Assembly (NCBI GenBank): GCA_037179335.1
Contig: JAKZHN010000051.1
Coordinates: 124,001-188,000, forward strand
Origin: Cyclaneusma minus
Taxonomy: Eukaryota > Ascomycota > Leotiomycetes > Marthamycetales > Marthamycetaceae
Length of the DNA stretch: 64,000 nucleotides
Direction: 5' to 3'
Below are positions 24,150-37,248 of this stretch, in pieces. The notes below the pieces were generated by a model. It saw nothing but the letters and a program-made list of their open reading frames with translations. It had not been told where the DNA came from and searched no databases. Every line of letters starts with the position of its first letter. Within the stretch, counting starts at the first letter, position 1. The position numbers were made by a program, and so were the translations under genes.

Positions 24150-27100
24150 TTTCTCCACCGGAAACCTCAACTGCTGTCGCGAAGGCTACCTGCTGATGTC
24201 TAAATTGCTTGCCATCCAATTCCTGGGCATCGTGCATTTGCAGCTTAAGATTTCAGAACCCTGGTTCGCTTGCCCTGTGGTCCGCAATAGGCAACCCCCC
24301 GTCTTGCTCTTCTGGTTCAGCTATAAAAGCCCCCAGAACCCCTCTCCTTCAGTCTGCATGAAAAATCGATAAAACTCGAATCTCATGGTGTACTGCGATT
24401 ATCTCTTGTCAATGTCCCGAACTAGTAGTAATTCGAGTCGACTACTAGTTTTGTGCCATCACTACCTATCAGTACACTTTCTTCGAAATTCAAAGCCCTC
24501 CTTCCTTGAATCCCCGACAACATCTATCGCCGTTACTTGCTGTTGCTCGACACATATGCTTGCCACTGTCGAGCCTGAAACCACTTATGCTTGCAGCTTT
24601 GATATTCTAGCAACCTGGGCAGCTCGTCTCAAGCTCCCTGGATCTCCCTGCGGTCCTGGACTGCAACTATATAAACCTCAATCATCCGCTACATACCAAA
24701 GCTCAAACATACGTCTTTCGGATACGTGTACGACGAAGTATAGAATCGAGATCTCCCAAATTTCCAGCAGAGGTTTGATTCTATCATCATATGATATCTT
24801 ACGCAGCTGCGCCTTAATTTGGAGCTGAGTGTTCCCAGAATCTCCGGTTTCCAACCCCGAAGACATATGTTGTCATTGCGAGAACTACCCACTGTCGTTG
24901 AATACGTTTGCCACCCCGAAGACGAGGAACTCTAGCAAGCTAGCACGCCTTACAATTCCCCGAGCTCTGAGTTCTCGCTTTGTCTTCCTGGTCCTGGTTC
25001 AGCTATATAAAGACATTCAGCATCCACCCTCTCAAAGACCCAGGGATCAAAAACATCGAAGAACCTTACATGGGACAACTTCACTAATTCTATGCCTATG
25101 AATCTCCCGAGAATTTTTTGCTGCCTTGCTTCCTCGACCTTCATTCCCCTGAAGTGAGTGGTGTATATTCCAAGTCTCCAAATTTACGACTCGTTTGGAT
25201 CCCCGAAAATGGGCCTTGCTGTCAAAACGACTAGCTACTGTCAGTGAACTTACTTGCCGTCTGTAAGACTGTAATTGTTCATGTTAGTAGCCGTGAGCTC
25301 AGCGTCCCAGTTTCCAGTTTCCTGGACCAATAACTATTTAAAGAACCTTAGCTTTCGTCCTATTAGTCCAGCTTCAACCACCTGCTGGATTCGTACGAAT
25401 GTGCCTACCAGCCCTGAGCGCTCTCTGTATACTCATCCTGGTTGGATAGCGATTCCAGCTCAATGCTCCCCAAGCAATCGAGCTATGTCTAGAGTTCCTC
25501 AAAATCTAAGACTTGAATGTTCAGAAACTTGGCTTGCTGTCGAAACGACGGTCTGCTGTCATTTGATTCACTTACCGTCCCTGAAGCGGGAGCCAACCAT
25601 GCCTTTAGCCTTCCCAGGCTTTTCCCAGTCTCGCTGGTCACTGACCCAGCTATATAAAGTCCATCAGTCTCCCCATCTTCGAAACCAAAATGCCCTAGAC
25701 GATATGGAGTGTTACGTAAAATCATTGCCCGGCAAAGTTATCGACCCTTTTGTACCTTACTTTGTAATGATTTCCGACAGCCCCTCGAATCAGAAATCAG
25801 AATATTGAGCCTTGTCTCAATTTTGGTCAAGTCATCAGCATATGTGCCTTGCACTTGAAGTTCCCGAAACGATTTATTTACAAGAAGTACACTCTGCTGT
25901 CTTAGACACTCCCTTCTGTCATTACTCATTAGGATTCCCTGTTGTCGCAACGCTTCCTTGCCGTCGTTCGATTCACCTAAGCTTGCCATACTTTCGGAAC
26001 TTCTGCACCTCCCTCGTCTACCGCGGTCTTGCAATGCAAGCCTAACTATTTCACAGTCCCTGTCCTGGTTCCCTGGTCCTCGACCAGCTATAAAAAGACC
26101 TCCAGTCGTCCTTCTTTCTAACCGAAAGGTTCCCAGACCACAGACTTGGTGGATGGTGTCTGATGTGAAGGGACACAACAGCACTTGACTCGCCATATGT
26201 CAAGTTGTGCATCCATGGGATCATGATTAGATATGCCGGGTTTCTCATAGTCGTACCCACCGTGCCTGGAAAAGGAAAACGGTAAGGCGATAGGCAGCTG
26301 GTTTATCTACCGTCAAAGAGAAAATTTTGCTGTCGTCAACACATCAGCCATTCGCTCCAGAAGTTCTCAGGGTGAAGTGACTGGAAGGAAGCCCCTGAAA
26401 GCCTATATAAAGACCTCCTTCTTTCTCTACTTGATCTACAAGGAAAACATAGAACTTTTACGGCAATTGATTGGCGAGAACGCCTCGCCCTGTATCCATC
26501 AGGCATCTTGACATTTTCCGATGGGGTTTCGATAGAGCTTGTCGACCGAAACTTCGAGATTCTGTAGTCCTGAACTCAGCTCTGTTTTTCAATCCTCGAC
26601 AAACATATCGTGTTGTCAAAGCACTTCCCTGCTGACCTGCTGTCGCTTGGATCACTCACCGTCGTCAAGACTAGAAAATCCTGCTCAAAATTTTGATCCT
26701 AGGAATTTTCGAGATTTCGTACTCCCCCGAATTTGTTTTCTTCCATAGGGCTGATCCTCCTGATAGTCTAAGACGGAGTTTCCATGAGAGCGCATGTTGT
26801 GCATCCTGTCTTATTTCAAGCTTTGATCCAATTTACCCCGAGGTCAGTGCCCCTTTTATAAGACTGTGAGATTTCACAAGGCACAAGCGGTGTCACGTGT
26901 GCAACAAACCCCTCCTATTGGATTCTGCTTTACTGCTCAGTGTCCGACACCGTCCTCGAATTCGCAAGAAACAGCTTCAAGAAAAATTGGAAACATGGTC
27001 CAGTGATGTACCTAGCTGGCAAGGTAGGACCGAGGTTGGAGATCTTATTTCTGGTCTCCTCAACCAGCTGCATCTATATAAGGACTCCATTTCCTCCCTA

Positions 27101-28250
27101 CTAGACCTGCAAAAAAGACCATGGTTCCAACTGGCAATAACCTCTGGCCTTGCGCCCTCAAGGTCTAGAGAATCTCTGGTGATGGGAATCATTGGTTCTC
27201 ATCGTCTAAAGCCTTGAGACACCAGCCTGCGGTGTCTCCACATCTAGCTCTATCTCCTGCCAGTGGAAGCGTCCAATTGCTGTCACAGCGGCTATCTGCT
27301 GTCACTTACTTCAATCACTGTCGCAACACTAGCAGTGTCCAAGCTCGTCAGACTTAAGAAGGTCCTAGCAATGCTGCAATTAGAAGATCTGAAGTTCATA
27401 CTCCATGGATGTACAACAGAGTACAGACGAACCAAAGTAGTCGACATTCCCGTGGAATGCGGTTGCAAAGCTTTATTTCCAGTTTAAACTTTGGTTCTAT
27501 CAGTCCATGGGCAAGCACCCTTTTTATAGCGTTGATGGTCAGCTTAAACAAAAAAGAAAAGGACAAGTGAGATGTCACGTGTGCAACAAGTCCCTCTCAG
27601 GGCCATCAAATCTGACGTAGCACTTAGCAGTGGCATCACCCCTGTTCGACGTCACTACCCCGTAATCATGCAGGAGCCCTTCTTGATCTGGTCTCCTCGA
27701 GTCCGACTATGTACAGCTATATAAAGACCCTTAACCCCCACCACTTGATCTACAAGAAAAAAACTTGTGGAGAGAAACGCGAGTGTTGCAGCCTAGCCCA
27801 GCCCAGTCACTGCCAGGTACCGCGGTATTTTTGTGACAGGTTTCGACACCTTTCGTAGCTTAACGCCCATAAGACACCAGCCTGCGTATTGTCCAAAACC
27901 TGCTCTGCCCCTGCTTCCAGTAGCATCGAAGTGCTATCACAACTCCTCCCTAGTATCAGTTGATCCACTTACCGTCACCCAACAAACTTTGCCGTCCCGG
28001 CCCGTCCCCAAGACTAGAACCACGCATGCTCGCAATCTTGATATCTCTGGAGTCTCAAGCATAGCACAAATCTGCAACAAGAAACTAGAAGTTTGGGCTG
28101 GCAGTCCCAAAAGTGAGTGGCTAGCTAGTGACTCTTCGGATACACGTCACACGATGGATTCGTGAGAGGTGAGCTCCGGAAATTGGAAAGTCAAAGCTGG
28201 GGTTAGTACTGCTTTTATAGGGTTCATGGTCGGCTTAGCCAAGGGACAAG
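24150..28250 (+). repeat. Repeat block 1: about 12 promoter-like units
   Basis: Plus-strand TATA cores occur near 24322, 24668, 25003, 25334, 25652, 26088, 26402, 27074 and 27718. Spacing is 314-436 bp in the first seven, then about 640-670 bp. Additional TATA cores on the opposite strand lie near 26850, 27518 and 28212. The usual core context is CAGCTATATAAAGACC. Upstream lies a CTG-rich box of the type TTGCTGTCGAAACGAC or CTGCTGTCA...CACTTACCGTC. Downstream lies a pyrimidine-rich leader, then words such as CTTGATCTACAAGRAAAA (26402 and 27718 units). Units are heavily diverged and open frames are not conserved. The first ATGs downstream of the cores head only 1-15 codons (examples at 24322, 25003, 25652, 27074). 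It is the same family as block 2, inverted. Confidence 0.7.
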
Positions 28251-28552
28251 GCAGGTGGATGAACAAGAAACCTGAGGTTCGACAGTCGGCTCAGTGACTA
28301 CCAGCAGATGTCACCAAATCATGAAATTCGACGTACTGGCAGCGCAATGACCGTAATTACTCTGGCCTCACTAGGCTAACTCGCAAAAGAGCTTCAACGA
28401 AATTGAATAACTGTTTCATAAAGTGCAAAGCCGACCACGCAGGTCTTAGGATTCGCTAATTCGCTAACTCCGTTCCCAATGCAAGCCAATCCAATTCTGA
28501 ATTGGTGTCTAGGAAGGTAAAAAGCCCCTTCTCACCAAGAGCTGGGCATCCC

Positions 28553-30444
28553 TTACTCATCATCATCGTCTACCCGACTGCGTTTCGCGTCTCTCTTGTC
28601 ATCCTGCACACCATACCGCTTCTTCCCCGCTCCTCCCTCCTGCACCTCCTCAATCAGACCATTGATATTGAAAGGATCCTCGCCAGTGTCCTTCTCAAAC
28701 TGCACCGGTCCCTCTCTTGCCTACAACACCACACACTCATTAGCATTCATCCTTTCCAATCCCTTTCCCAATGACTCAAAAAAAAGGGGGTAGAACCAAA
28801 CAGGATAAGAAAATAAACTCACCTCCTGCTCCTCAGCCCCCTTGAACCCACCCCGTCCCAACACCTCAAACCGATTACTCTTCTTAATCCTCTCCATCTC
28901 ATTCCCCGCCTCCTCCTCATCATCGACCCCCGCATCATTAGCCCTCGGTCGATAAATACTAGAAATCGCATCCTGCGCCGCAAACAGCGGCTTATCATAA
29001 TGCTGATCCTCATTAAACCCAGTGTCAAAACCACTCGTTTGGTTAAACAACCTGCTATCCCACATACTCTCTGAACTCTGCGTAGGTTTTGCAAGTCCAA
29101 GTGCCACTTTTTCGGAAATATCCCGGTTCTGCTCGCGAGCAAGTACTTGCACGCGGCGTTCGGCTCCCATGCGGTTTTGGCGCAGTTTGCGCTCTTCCTC
29201 GCGGCGGCGCTCAGCGCGAGCTTTCTCGCGCTCGCGGACGGAACCTTCGCTGTCACTGCCTGAGTCACTGCCAGAATAGGACGAGTAGCTGCCCGAGCGG
29301 GACCGTGAGGTTCTGGATGCACGACGACCGGATCCGGCAGCAGCTCGCTCTTCGCGGGCTTTTTGAGCCAACATTCGAAGATGCTCTTCCTTTTGGGCTT
29401 TTTCCTTTTCGGCGAGACGCTGCTGCATGAGTGCACGCTGCTTGACCTCTTCTCTAGCATGGCGGTCTGCGGTGAACAGCGCTTCGGCGAACTGGGCGAA
29501 TTTGTCGTTGATGGTTACATCTTGGAGGCCACGGCCGTCGGCTGCTAGACGCTTGTCAAGAGGTACAGTGTAACCCTTGGGATTCTTCCAGTTGGAAACT
29601 GGGGGTGGGATTTTCCAGGCTTCTTGATCTTCGGCTGTAAGCTTTCGAGGAGGAGAATGCATGATAGGTGGTGGGGGACTAGGCGGGCCGCGGGGGATCT
29701 TCTTGTGCTTGAACTTGGGGGGTTCCATGGGATCGACCTGTCGTTCTACGATCTTCATGATACGATCTTGCTTCCGCGAGTTATCGCCCATCTGGTTTGC
29801 TGGTGTGTAACGCACGAATGTAGGGTCTTTCCTGGATCCAACATTGACGTTCTTCGGCTTCTGAGCAGCCACCGCCCCGTTGACAAGCTTTGCAAGAGCC
29901 TCCTTCGTCTTCTGTGTAGCCGCCTCCACTTCCTCCTGTGACGGTCGAGCCAGATTGATTTCTCCTGCATCGGCACGTTGGCGTAAGGGGATGAGATCTT
30001 TGAACGAAGCGTGGACGATGCGCCCCTCGTTATGTCCCTGACGCGCGATCGCATCGTATTTGACCTTTCCTTCCTTGTCGACTTGAATGGCGAGAGCATT
30101 GCTAGATGTCGCCGACTTACGGCCCATATCTAATGGATATTGCGCATGGGGAATCTCGGGAAACGCGCCGCCGTCGCCGAAGTCTTCTGCTGATCGAGGT
30201 CGCCATCCTGCGCGTTTTCCATACGGGGGAGGGCCGGCTCTCTGAAGCGCAAACAATTAGTATAGTCATCTAGAACTCGTGAACAGGATGAGCGCACCTT
30301 CAGAACAATCTGGCTTTCGTCGAGGGAGCCAGCGCCCAGAATTCGAGGACCTCGTTGCTGCGCATGTGCTGGTAATTCTTCCTCCTCGCCCGTGTATTTA
30401 GGTTTTGGCAGGGCGGAGGCCAAGGAAGCTGAAATAGATGCCAT
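28553..30444 (-). CDS. prp45: Pre-mRNA-processing protein Prp45 (SKIP/SNW1)
   Basis: Exons 30444..30298, 30241..28823 and 28720..28553 give 577 aa. The donors are GTGCGC and GTGAGT, and an ACTAAT branch lies before the first acceptor. The protein carries the SNW/SKIP core: PPPYGKRAGWRPRSAEDFGDGGAFPEIPHAQYPL, the defining SNWKNPKGYTVPLDKRLAADG, then a Lys/Glu/Arg helical region (AEKEKAQKEEHLRMLAQKAREERA). An RS-like SRSGSYSS patch follows, and a C-terminal part ends DPFNINGLIEEVQEGG and a basic/acidic tail. SNW proteins are NTC-related spliceosome components that act in both catalytic steps. Length is slightly above that of human SKIP (536 aa). The last exon is short and was found by continuing the family sequence past an in-frame donor. 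Confidence 0.95.
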
Positions 30445-30995
30445 TGCGAGTTTGTTGGAGCCGGTAGGATTATTGGTGGGTGAGGATCGGGAGAGCTGGC
30501 GTCAGGCTCTCTAGAGGTTGGAGGTCGTGAAGGTCAAAATATCGCGAGCGACCAAGGCGGGCTTCTGCCGGAACTTACCGCCAATTTAGAGAGTATGGCG
30601 TCACGTGTCAGCAGCGAAAGAATAACTCCTTTTTTACGAAGGAATGGCGAGAAAACTATTCGGTGGACGAGTCTTTTTCCTTTCTACTTTCTAGAGGATT
30701 CATATCCATGTTCATACAGTACTCCTACAGAGATTGGGTGACAAGCCGCCAAGAGCGAAGCTTCAACTCGACCTTGTACGCATACTTACTATATGCCCTT
30801 CAATTCCAGGTGAAGCTGGGAACCAGAATCCCTTCAAAAACCCAAGAGCGAGCCCTCATTCATCGTAAATATATAGTAACGCGACAATACACCAGCATTT
30901 CCGTAGCGCCATCGATGAACACATATTTTCTCCTGTTCTCCTTTTCTCCCCTTCCTTTCTTCTACCCACCCCCTCCCCATCTCCAACCCACAAAC
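30445..30995. other. Spacer
   Basis: 551 bp between the start of prp45 and the end of the p24 gene, both minus strand. It should hold the prp45 promoter and the p24 3' UTR. I see nothing else. Confidence 0.5.
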
Positions 30996-31875
30996 TCACA
31001 CATACCCCTTCCTCGCACCCTGATCCCCCTTCATCAGCCCCTTAATCGCCTTAAAATCCAATCTATCACTCACCTGAAAAAAGAACCTGACCACAAAAAC
31101 CTGCAGCCCCGCCATACACACCATCATCAAACTCTCAATAACACTAAAGTTAAAGATCCGCTTCTCCGTACTGCTCACAGTACTCAAATTTCGATTCTCT
31201 CTCGTGCGGAAATATTTCTGGTTTCGCGTGATGGTGGAGAGCTGCCCGGACAGCTTGAAGATCGATTCTTCGACTGCGGAAGTTTGTTCGGGGGAGGTGC
31301 CTTGCTTGGAGGGGAGAGAGGCGCGTTCTTCGTTCTCGACCTGTTTGGGCGGAAAAGAAGGGATTATTAGCTTCGCGCTTCGAATAGAGAGAGGGGAGGG
31401 CAGAGTGTGGAGGGGCAGAGCAGAAGGGCAGAGCAAGGGAAAGACATACGGCGATTTCAAAATCAACGAATTTGTCCGCAAAGGTGCTCATTTCGTTATT
31501 AAAGCAGAACCGATACTCTCCGACATCATTAGCCGTAAAGACGAAATCGCCCTGACGTTCTTTCTCGCCATCCATGATAACCTTGCCCGTGGGTCCCACA
31601 ACTTCATAGTCGATATCGAATTGACCACCCGATTGCACCTAACACAAAATTCCACGTAAGTAAATGTATTTGGCAGACCAGGATGTTGGCAGACGAGTAG
31701 GTAGCAGAGGTCGAGCACGTACGGCGAAGTAGAAGGCAACCTTGGCGCCCTTTTGCTGCACCTGGCTGAAGAAGCATGCTTTCTCGTTCGCCGATAGCTT
31801 GTACGTCAGCGCGGTAGCTGATGCGACGGACACGAGAGAGGCGATGAGCCCGCAGAGGAAGAGGAAGGACTTCAT
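30996..31875 (-). CDS. p24 (EMP24/GOLD) family cargo receptor, gamma-type (Erp2/3/4, TMED1/5-like)
   Basis: Exons 31875..31723, 31638..31450 and 31340..30996 give 228 aa. An N-terminal signal peptide (MKSFLFLCGLIASLVSVASA) leads into a GOLD domain (ALTYKLSANEKACFF; FDIDYEVVGPTGKVI; GDFVFTANDVGEYRFCFNN). A coiled stalk with YFRTRENRNLSTVSSTEKRI and one membrane span (SVIESLMMVCMAGLQVFVVRFFF) follow, then an unusually long 23-residue cytosolic tail. The stalk and span resemble the gamma subgroup of p24 proteins, which sort GPI-anchored and other cargo in COPI/COPII vesicles between ER and Golgi. The FF pair after the span fits a COPII-binding signal. Subgroup assignment is by motif memory only. 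Confidence 0.88.
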
Positions 31876-32399
31876 GGCGTTGCGCTGGCGGGGTGGGGCG
31901 CGTTGTCGTTGAAGTCGAGTGAGCTTCGAGGTTTAGATGCAAAGGTGTCGATTTCTGGGGCAGGGTGCGGCCGCATTCAAGCATGTGGTTCGAGCGCGAC
32001 CCCTGTCGATTGAAGCAGCCTCACAGCGCAACTATGTAGAAATAGTTATTTACAAAATTCACCTAACGAGGCAGACTATAGTGAAATTAAAGACTAGTAT
32101 TCTGATTTCTTTTTAATCTAACCAGAAGACCGCTTGCGTATGGATATGACTAGTCCATGAATTCGTTTCCTTGCTTGAAAAAACCATCGTGTGTGTTGCA
32201 CCTCCTAGCCCGCTACTATGCAGATGTGTCTACCTGGGCTCAATGCCAAACCGTGACCCTCCGCAGACAGTGCGGCCCTCGTTGCGAAAATAATAGCCGG
32301 GCAACTTGAAGGTTGATTTGTGCCCCATCCAGCGCCCCAGAGATATACAGCCTTAGTTAGAACCAGAACAATGCACGCGCGCCTCCCAATGAATGAGGA
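31876..32399. other. Spacer
   Basis: 524 bp between the p24 start and the Ubp15 stop. No gene or repeat seen. Confidence 0.5.
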
Positions 32400-35300
32400 C
32401 TACTTCAAGAAGAGATCTCCGGCACCGTTGCGAGCGGCTCGGGCTCGGTCGAGATGATCCAATCCGAGCAGGTCCTCATCACCAAATATCTCCCATATGA
32501 TATCGTCTACAGGGGGTCAGCAAAAGGGTTGGGGTGGGGGAAAGGGTCAACTGCGCAAAAACGTACCATCTGTAAGGTAAGTAGGTTTCGAGTAGGCAGG
32601 GCCCTTCTTGACCACGGCAAACTTGATCTTTTCGAAGTTCTTGCCCTTGAAGCCAGTTCGCTTTTCAAGGCGCTTCTTGGTCTCGGAGAACTTCTCTTCC
32701 TGCTTGGAAGTTAGTATATAGCATCGGACAGATGATCAGATCTCAACTTACAGGCCTGATGAGGAATCTAAAAGGAATGCCGTGGGCCTTGCTAGGCTCG
32801 GTCTGGAAATGAAAGGCGTATACGTAATGGCTATTGTCCGGATCGTTCAGCTCTTCCTCCGTCTTCTTCTCAGCAACGAGGTTGACATAGTCGGTGATGC
32901 TGACCACGCTGTAGTCAGGCGGAAGCTCCTTGTAAAGTTTATAATTGTGCACTTCGTACACTCGAATGTGATCTGGGTTGATGTCATCTAGTTTCGCCCT
33001 CTTGATCAAAGCGGCGATGACATCCGACACATCGCCGTTCTTGGGGACAAGGACCTCGAATTGTTCCTGACAGGTCAGCCCGAATATTCTGTCTGCAAGG
33101 GGGGAATTCTTACCTCTTTGGAGATGCCTTCTGTGAGCCAGACGACCTTGAGGGACTTTTTCGTGTCCAGCTCAGTGAGGGAGATATCAAGCACCTCGTA
33201 GTACAAGGAATCTTGTCGTTGGTTGCCACCAGAGTAGCTGGCATATGGAGGAGAGAGGATTTGCTGCAGAGTCTGCGTGGGATTGCGTTTCACAGCTACC
33301 TTCGGGTTGCCTGTCTGTAAGTTGACTGTGTAGAAGCGGAGGTGAGTTGAATCAACACCCAGTCTCTCTCCAACTCTCTCGGCAACTTGATCGTAGGTGA
33401 ATCTAGTGCTCAGCTCCACATCGACTGCTTCCTGTCCCGGCGAGCCCAACCTGGGATGAGGAGCGAAGTGCACAACTCTTCGGACGGTAAGGTAGTCATA
33501 CCACTCTCTGGCGTCTTCAATCCTATCCCGTGTGGAGGAAATAGTGCTGGGGATACGTCAGCACACGTCTAAATTTCGCGCAAGACTCAAAACTTACGGC
33601 GAAACGCAGGTCTTGTCCGAGGAGGACTTGCTGTCGATCGAAAGATCAGACTTGCCCCCGTCGAACGCAAGCTTTCGATCCAATTTCGGATCCACTACCT
33701 TCTGGAAACAAACAATGTCTCCGTCTTGAAGCTCGGCAGCCTTGAGAGATTGCTTGGCCTTCATGGGTTCAATCATCGACGGCTTGATTTCCTCCCAGAG
33801 CTTCAGCTGAACTTTGTCTGCAGGAGTCAATCCAATCTTGGCCAAAATTGGCGTCGTGAGCTCTTCAACCTTCTTTTCCTTGCTAACGTAGATGTGTCCA
33901 ATGCCGAACAGTTGTTGAGCTTCAACATCGAAACACTTCAAGAATAGTAAGATATTGTCGTTCTTTGGACCGTAGGCGAGCGCATTTGGTCCGCTGCCAG
34001 GCCAGATTGGCTCTCCTGCTTCATTCACTTCTTCCGCAACTTCCGCCCAGACCCTGAGGTCATTATTCTTGCCTCCGGCCATTTTACCATGGGTATCCTC
34101 GATGGTCTTTCGGTGATCCGTGATTGGCGCGTCGGGTCGGATAGTTTTGTTTTGACGGTTGACCATGCACCAGAGCCTGATTCGCTTTGGATCTCGCTTA
34201 GTATCGTGGCCGATCTGGTCAATCAAGTCCTGTATGGTCGCAGTGCGTCGTAGACGGTAATACTTGGCAGCACCAGGTTCCGTGTCTGGTGCTACATCAA
34301 AAAGGGTGAGGTCCGTTCCATGATGTGCTTGGAATGTCTGTTCAGTAATAACGCGCACACCCAGGTAAAGATGCTGCTCCTCCCTTTCTCTCCGTCGCGC
34401 TTCCTTGATGGCCGCTTCTTCTTCCAGTCTCCTCTGGAGATGAGATGGGGTATCCTCCTGACCCACGGGGCAAAGAACATGGTCGAGTCGGGACTTCCTG
34501 ATGTACACCAGCATGTAGGCACTGTTGACCCTCTGCATCGGCTTCGAGTTAGGCTTGTAGATGCCATTGGGGGCGATATATTCGCCTCCGTAGTTCTCTT
34601 CAAGTACTTCTCGCATGGTAGCTCTAGTAACCTTGTCGTCATCATACTTGTAGAAGCAGCCGTCCTTGGTGGGCTTGAGGAACGCATAGTAATGCCCAGC
34701 ATTGAGGTCTCCACTGTGGACCAAAACACCATGGAGCTGATATGTCCATGGTTCCGATATTTCGGCATCTTTTGAGAGGAATGGAGCGAGATCGATGATT
34801 TCGGGGAATTCATATCGATCATTCACCTTCGTCATGGCGTCTCGCATGAAATCATACTCAAATCGCTTGAGCTGAAGATGCATGACTTCTGGGAAAGACT
34901 CGAAGATCACACCCTTGTTCGCATCCTGTAGCTTGTACTCGTCGCCAGCGAAATACTGATTTTCGCCGTCCATCTTTTCGACAGAGATGTAATCTTTGAA
35001 ACTGGCTGCGACGTCCGAGTTGCCCCTGACATTTAGTTGTAGATCCCAAAAATCTTCAACCCTGCTCGATTCGTAAGGCACGTTAATGCAGCTGATGTAG
35101 GTCTTGAGCTTTCCGCGGAAAAGCTCTGGAAGAACGTGTTGTACTTTCGTGCCCTTCATCTTCTCTTCCATGCGTTCCATCAATTTTCGTGACAGTTCTT
35201 GCACATCTTGCTGCTCGAAGATATGCCTTGCTTCCCAGCCAAAAGACTTGGTCAGCTCATTGGTGCTTACTGCCTGAGTCGACGTCTGGAGCTGGTAGAA

Positions 35301-36287
35301 GAGTCGCTGCAGCGTGTATGCACTGTTTGTCAAATTCTCTTCGTCTTGAGTAGGTATTGCGTAGACGGCCTGTCTGAAGTTAGCACTGGAAGAAAGTTTC
35401 GAGCTTCCTGTGACATACCTTGCGAAAGGCGTTGGTGAAGTACAATGACTGAATCAGCGAGTTCAGGTAGCAGGTTGCTCCTTGGTTCTTCAAGCCAACG
35501 AAGCCAGTCTCTTTCTTCGAGTCGTAGTTGACAAAACTGTGCCATAAGACACCGGTCTCATCCTTGACAACTCGCACGAAGGCTGTGATGTTTGCTGAAT
35601 CCTCTTCGACCAGCGGCCTTTCCTTGCCCTCGCCGCATCCGCCTGGCTGGAACAGTTTGCGTATCTCGTAGAATCTGGTGAAGCCCCAGTCACCTTCATC
35701 CTTTGTAAAGCGGTGATGCGCCGTGTGATGGGTGTGAATGGTCGGATCGGTTTTATTCCAGAGCACAAGAGAAAATTGTATGCAGCAAGACCAGTCCTCC
35801 GGTACCTCTCCTTCCGGGAAGCCCTGTTCCAAGTAGAACGAGCAGAAGTCGACATTGTTACCATAGGGGAACATCAGAATTCGCCTGCAGGTCTTGATCA
35901 GCATGTGCACTCCTTTGAGACGGCACCTTCCAGGTTGACTGACCAAGGATAGCCACCCGCTGTAAAGACAGGACCATGCTCCTTCTTTTGCAAGGACCTC
36001 CAGCCCGTAATGTTCCATGTGTGCGATTGCTCGTCGAGGAGGGGAGGCTGTTCAACCAGAGGGTGGCTGTCCAGGACGAATTCCTTTATTGCCGTCTCAT
36101 CGTCTGCTCGGATCTCTTTCTCGTGGATGGTCTCTGGGGTGATGACGGCCACATCGTCCGTCTCGACATCGGGAGGCTCAATGACATAGTCGTCGGAGGA
36201 ATCGAGGGCCATCTGGTTGGTGTAATCCTGCTCTGCGTCAACATCTCTGTGAGGAAGCTCCAAAGTCTCTCCGCTATGGGGAGCCAT
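32400..36287 (-). CDS. ubp15: Ubiquitin carboxyl-terminal hydrolase, USP7/Ubp15 type
   Basis: Seven exons: 36287..35944, 35884..35419, 35369..33598, 33546..33114, 33066..32752, 32699..32567, 32506..32400, giving 1189 aa. All junctions are GT-AG and keep frame; introns are 47-64 nt. Domain order: acidic N-terminus; MATH domain (TWNITGWRSLQ ... WGFTRFYEI, about residues 75-185); USP catalytic domain with Cys box GLKNQGATCYLNSLIQSLYF (Cys about 253) and His box HSGDLNAGHYYAFLKP (His about 496). C-terminal USP7-type ubiquitin-like domains include RLWCMVNRQNKTIRP and EHLYLGVRVITEQTF-like blocks. The end is DLLGLDHLDRARAARNGAGDLFLK. This matches Ubp15 of yeast (about 1230 aa), which deubiquitinates cell-cycle, peroxisomal-import and membrane-traffic substrates. 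The catalytic residues are intact. Confidence 0.95.
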
Positions 36288-37248
36288 CTTTGCAGCTGGG
36301 GGGTTGGAATGCAGCTCGAGGAAGCTTGTGAGGATGGCGGCACAATGCGTCGCTAGCTGGGAGACAGCTGCAGACAGGCAAGTGGCAGATGAGAGATGGT
36401 CAATGGGAAGAGAAGTGGAAACGTACGTGATCCATGGCAGCAACAGTGGGATGAAGCTAGAGCGGTTGCAGCAGCATATGCCTAGCCGTGCAGCACTTTG
36501 GCAGGTGCGGTCCAGCTGTTGTCGATGAGCAGGTCCAGAAGGCGCAATTGTGGTGGTGGTTGGAATTTTGGCGGGATGGCGCCGGACTTGAGGCTGCCGC
36601 ACGTTGGTGATGGCCTGCGGGCTGCGAGTCCGCTCGCTATGCTCAGGGAGGAATGACGTTCGGGGGGATCGACAGACAAAAAAGAAGAACAGGGGGGGCA
36701 CTGGTCTTTGTATTATCGAGACATATTATCGGGTCACCGTTTATTTATCGATCCTGTCTGCATGTGATAATTATCGTGATTACTATAACTATATAGTATA
36801 GAGTCTGGCAGTTCCACGCAATCATTTAGGAATGATGGGAGCTGTTGAGTGTGCTGGGCCACAGCTAGTACTTGGTAGTATGTTCAGCCACTACATGTAC
36901 TGACTCTGCTAGTAGTGGCGGAATTCATGTTGTGCCCCTCCTTCCATAGCGCATGTGAGATGTTATCGAGGCCGACGACCCTCCATCGTCCTTCAACCAT
37001 CGTTTGTACTCTGTCACGACACTGAAAAATCACGAACAACTCTGCTTGCTAACAACTTTGCACGCGAAGCGCTGCAATCGCCAAAATCTCGCGCTAACCA
37101 TGGCCAGGAAATCGCTAAAATGTGAAGCTTCAAGCTCGCCTCCGCTGCCGCGACCGCCTGTACTTAAAGCGCGACACGACGAGTTCGCGACCGACTCTAC
37201 CCTCTACATCTCCGGCAGTCTACAAGAACAATCAATCAATCATTCAAG
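36288..37248. other. Divergent promoter region of ubp15 and the Nudix gene
   Basis: 961 bp between two divergently transcribed starts. It contains one TACATGTA (36892-36899) and an AT-rich patch near 36720-36810. No gene seen. Confidence 0.5.

Noticed and set aside
24385..24828. A 147-codon plus frame in block 1
   Set aside because: It runs through the next unit's TATA core and CTG-rich box, so it is not consistent with a unit-level gene.
25738..26196. A 152-codon minus frame and similar frames reading GLYIAGPG across the TATA cores
   Set aside because: The shared peptide comes from translating the TATA core itself. Frames are broken in most units and no protein conservation extends beyond the box.
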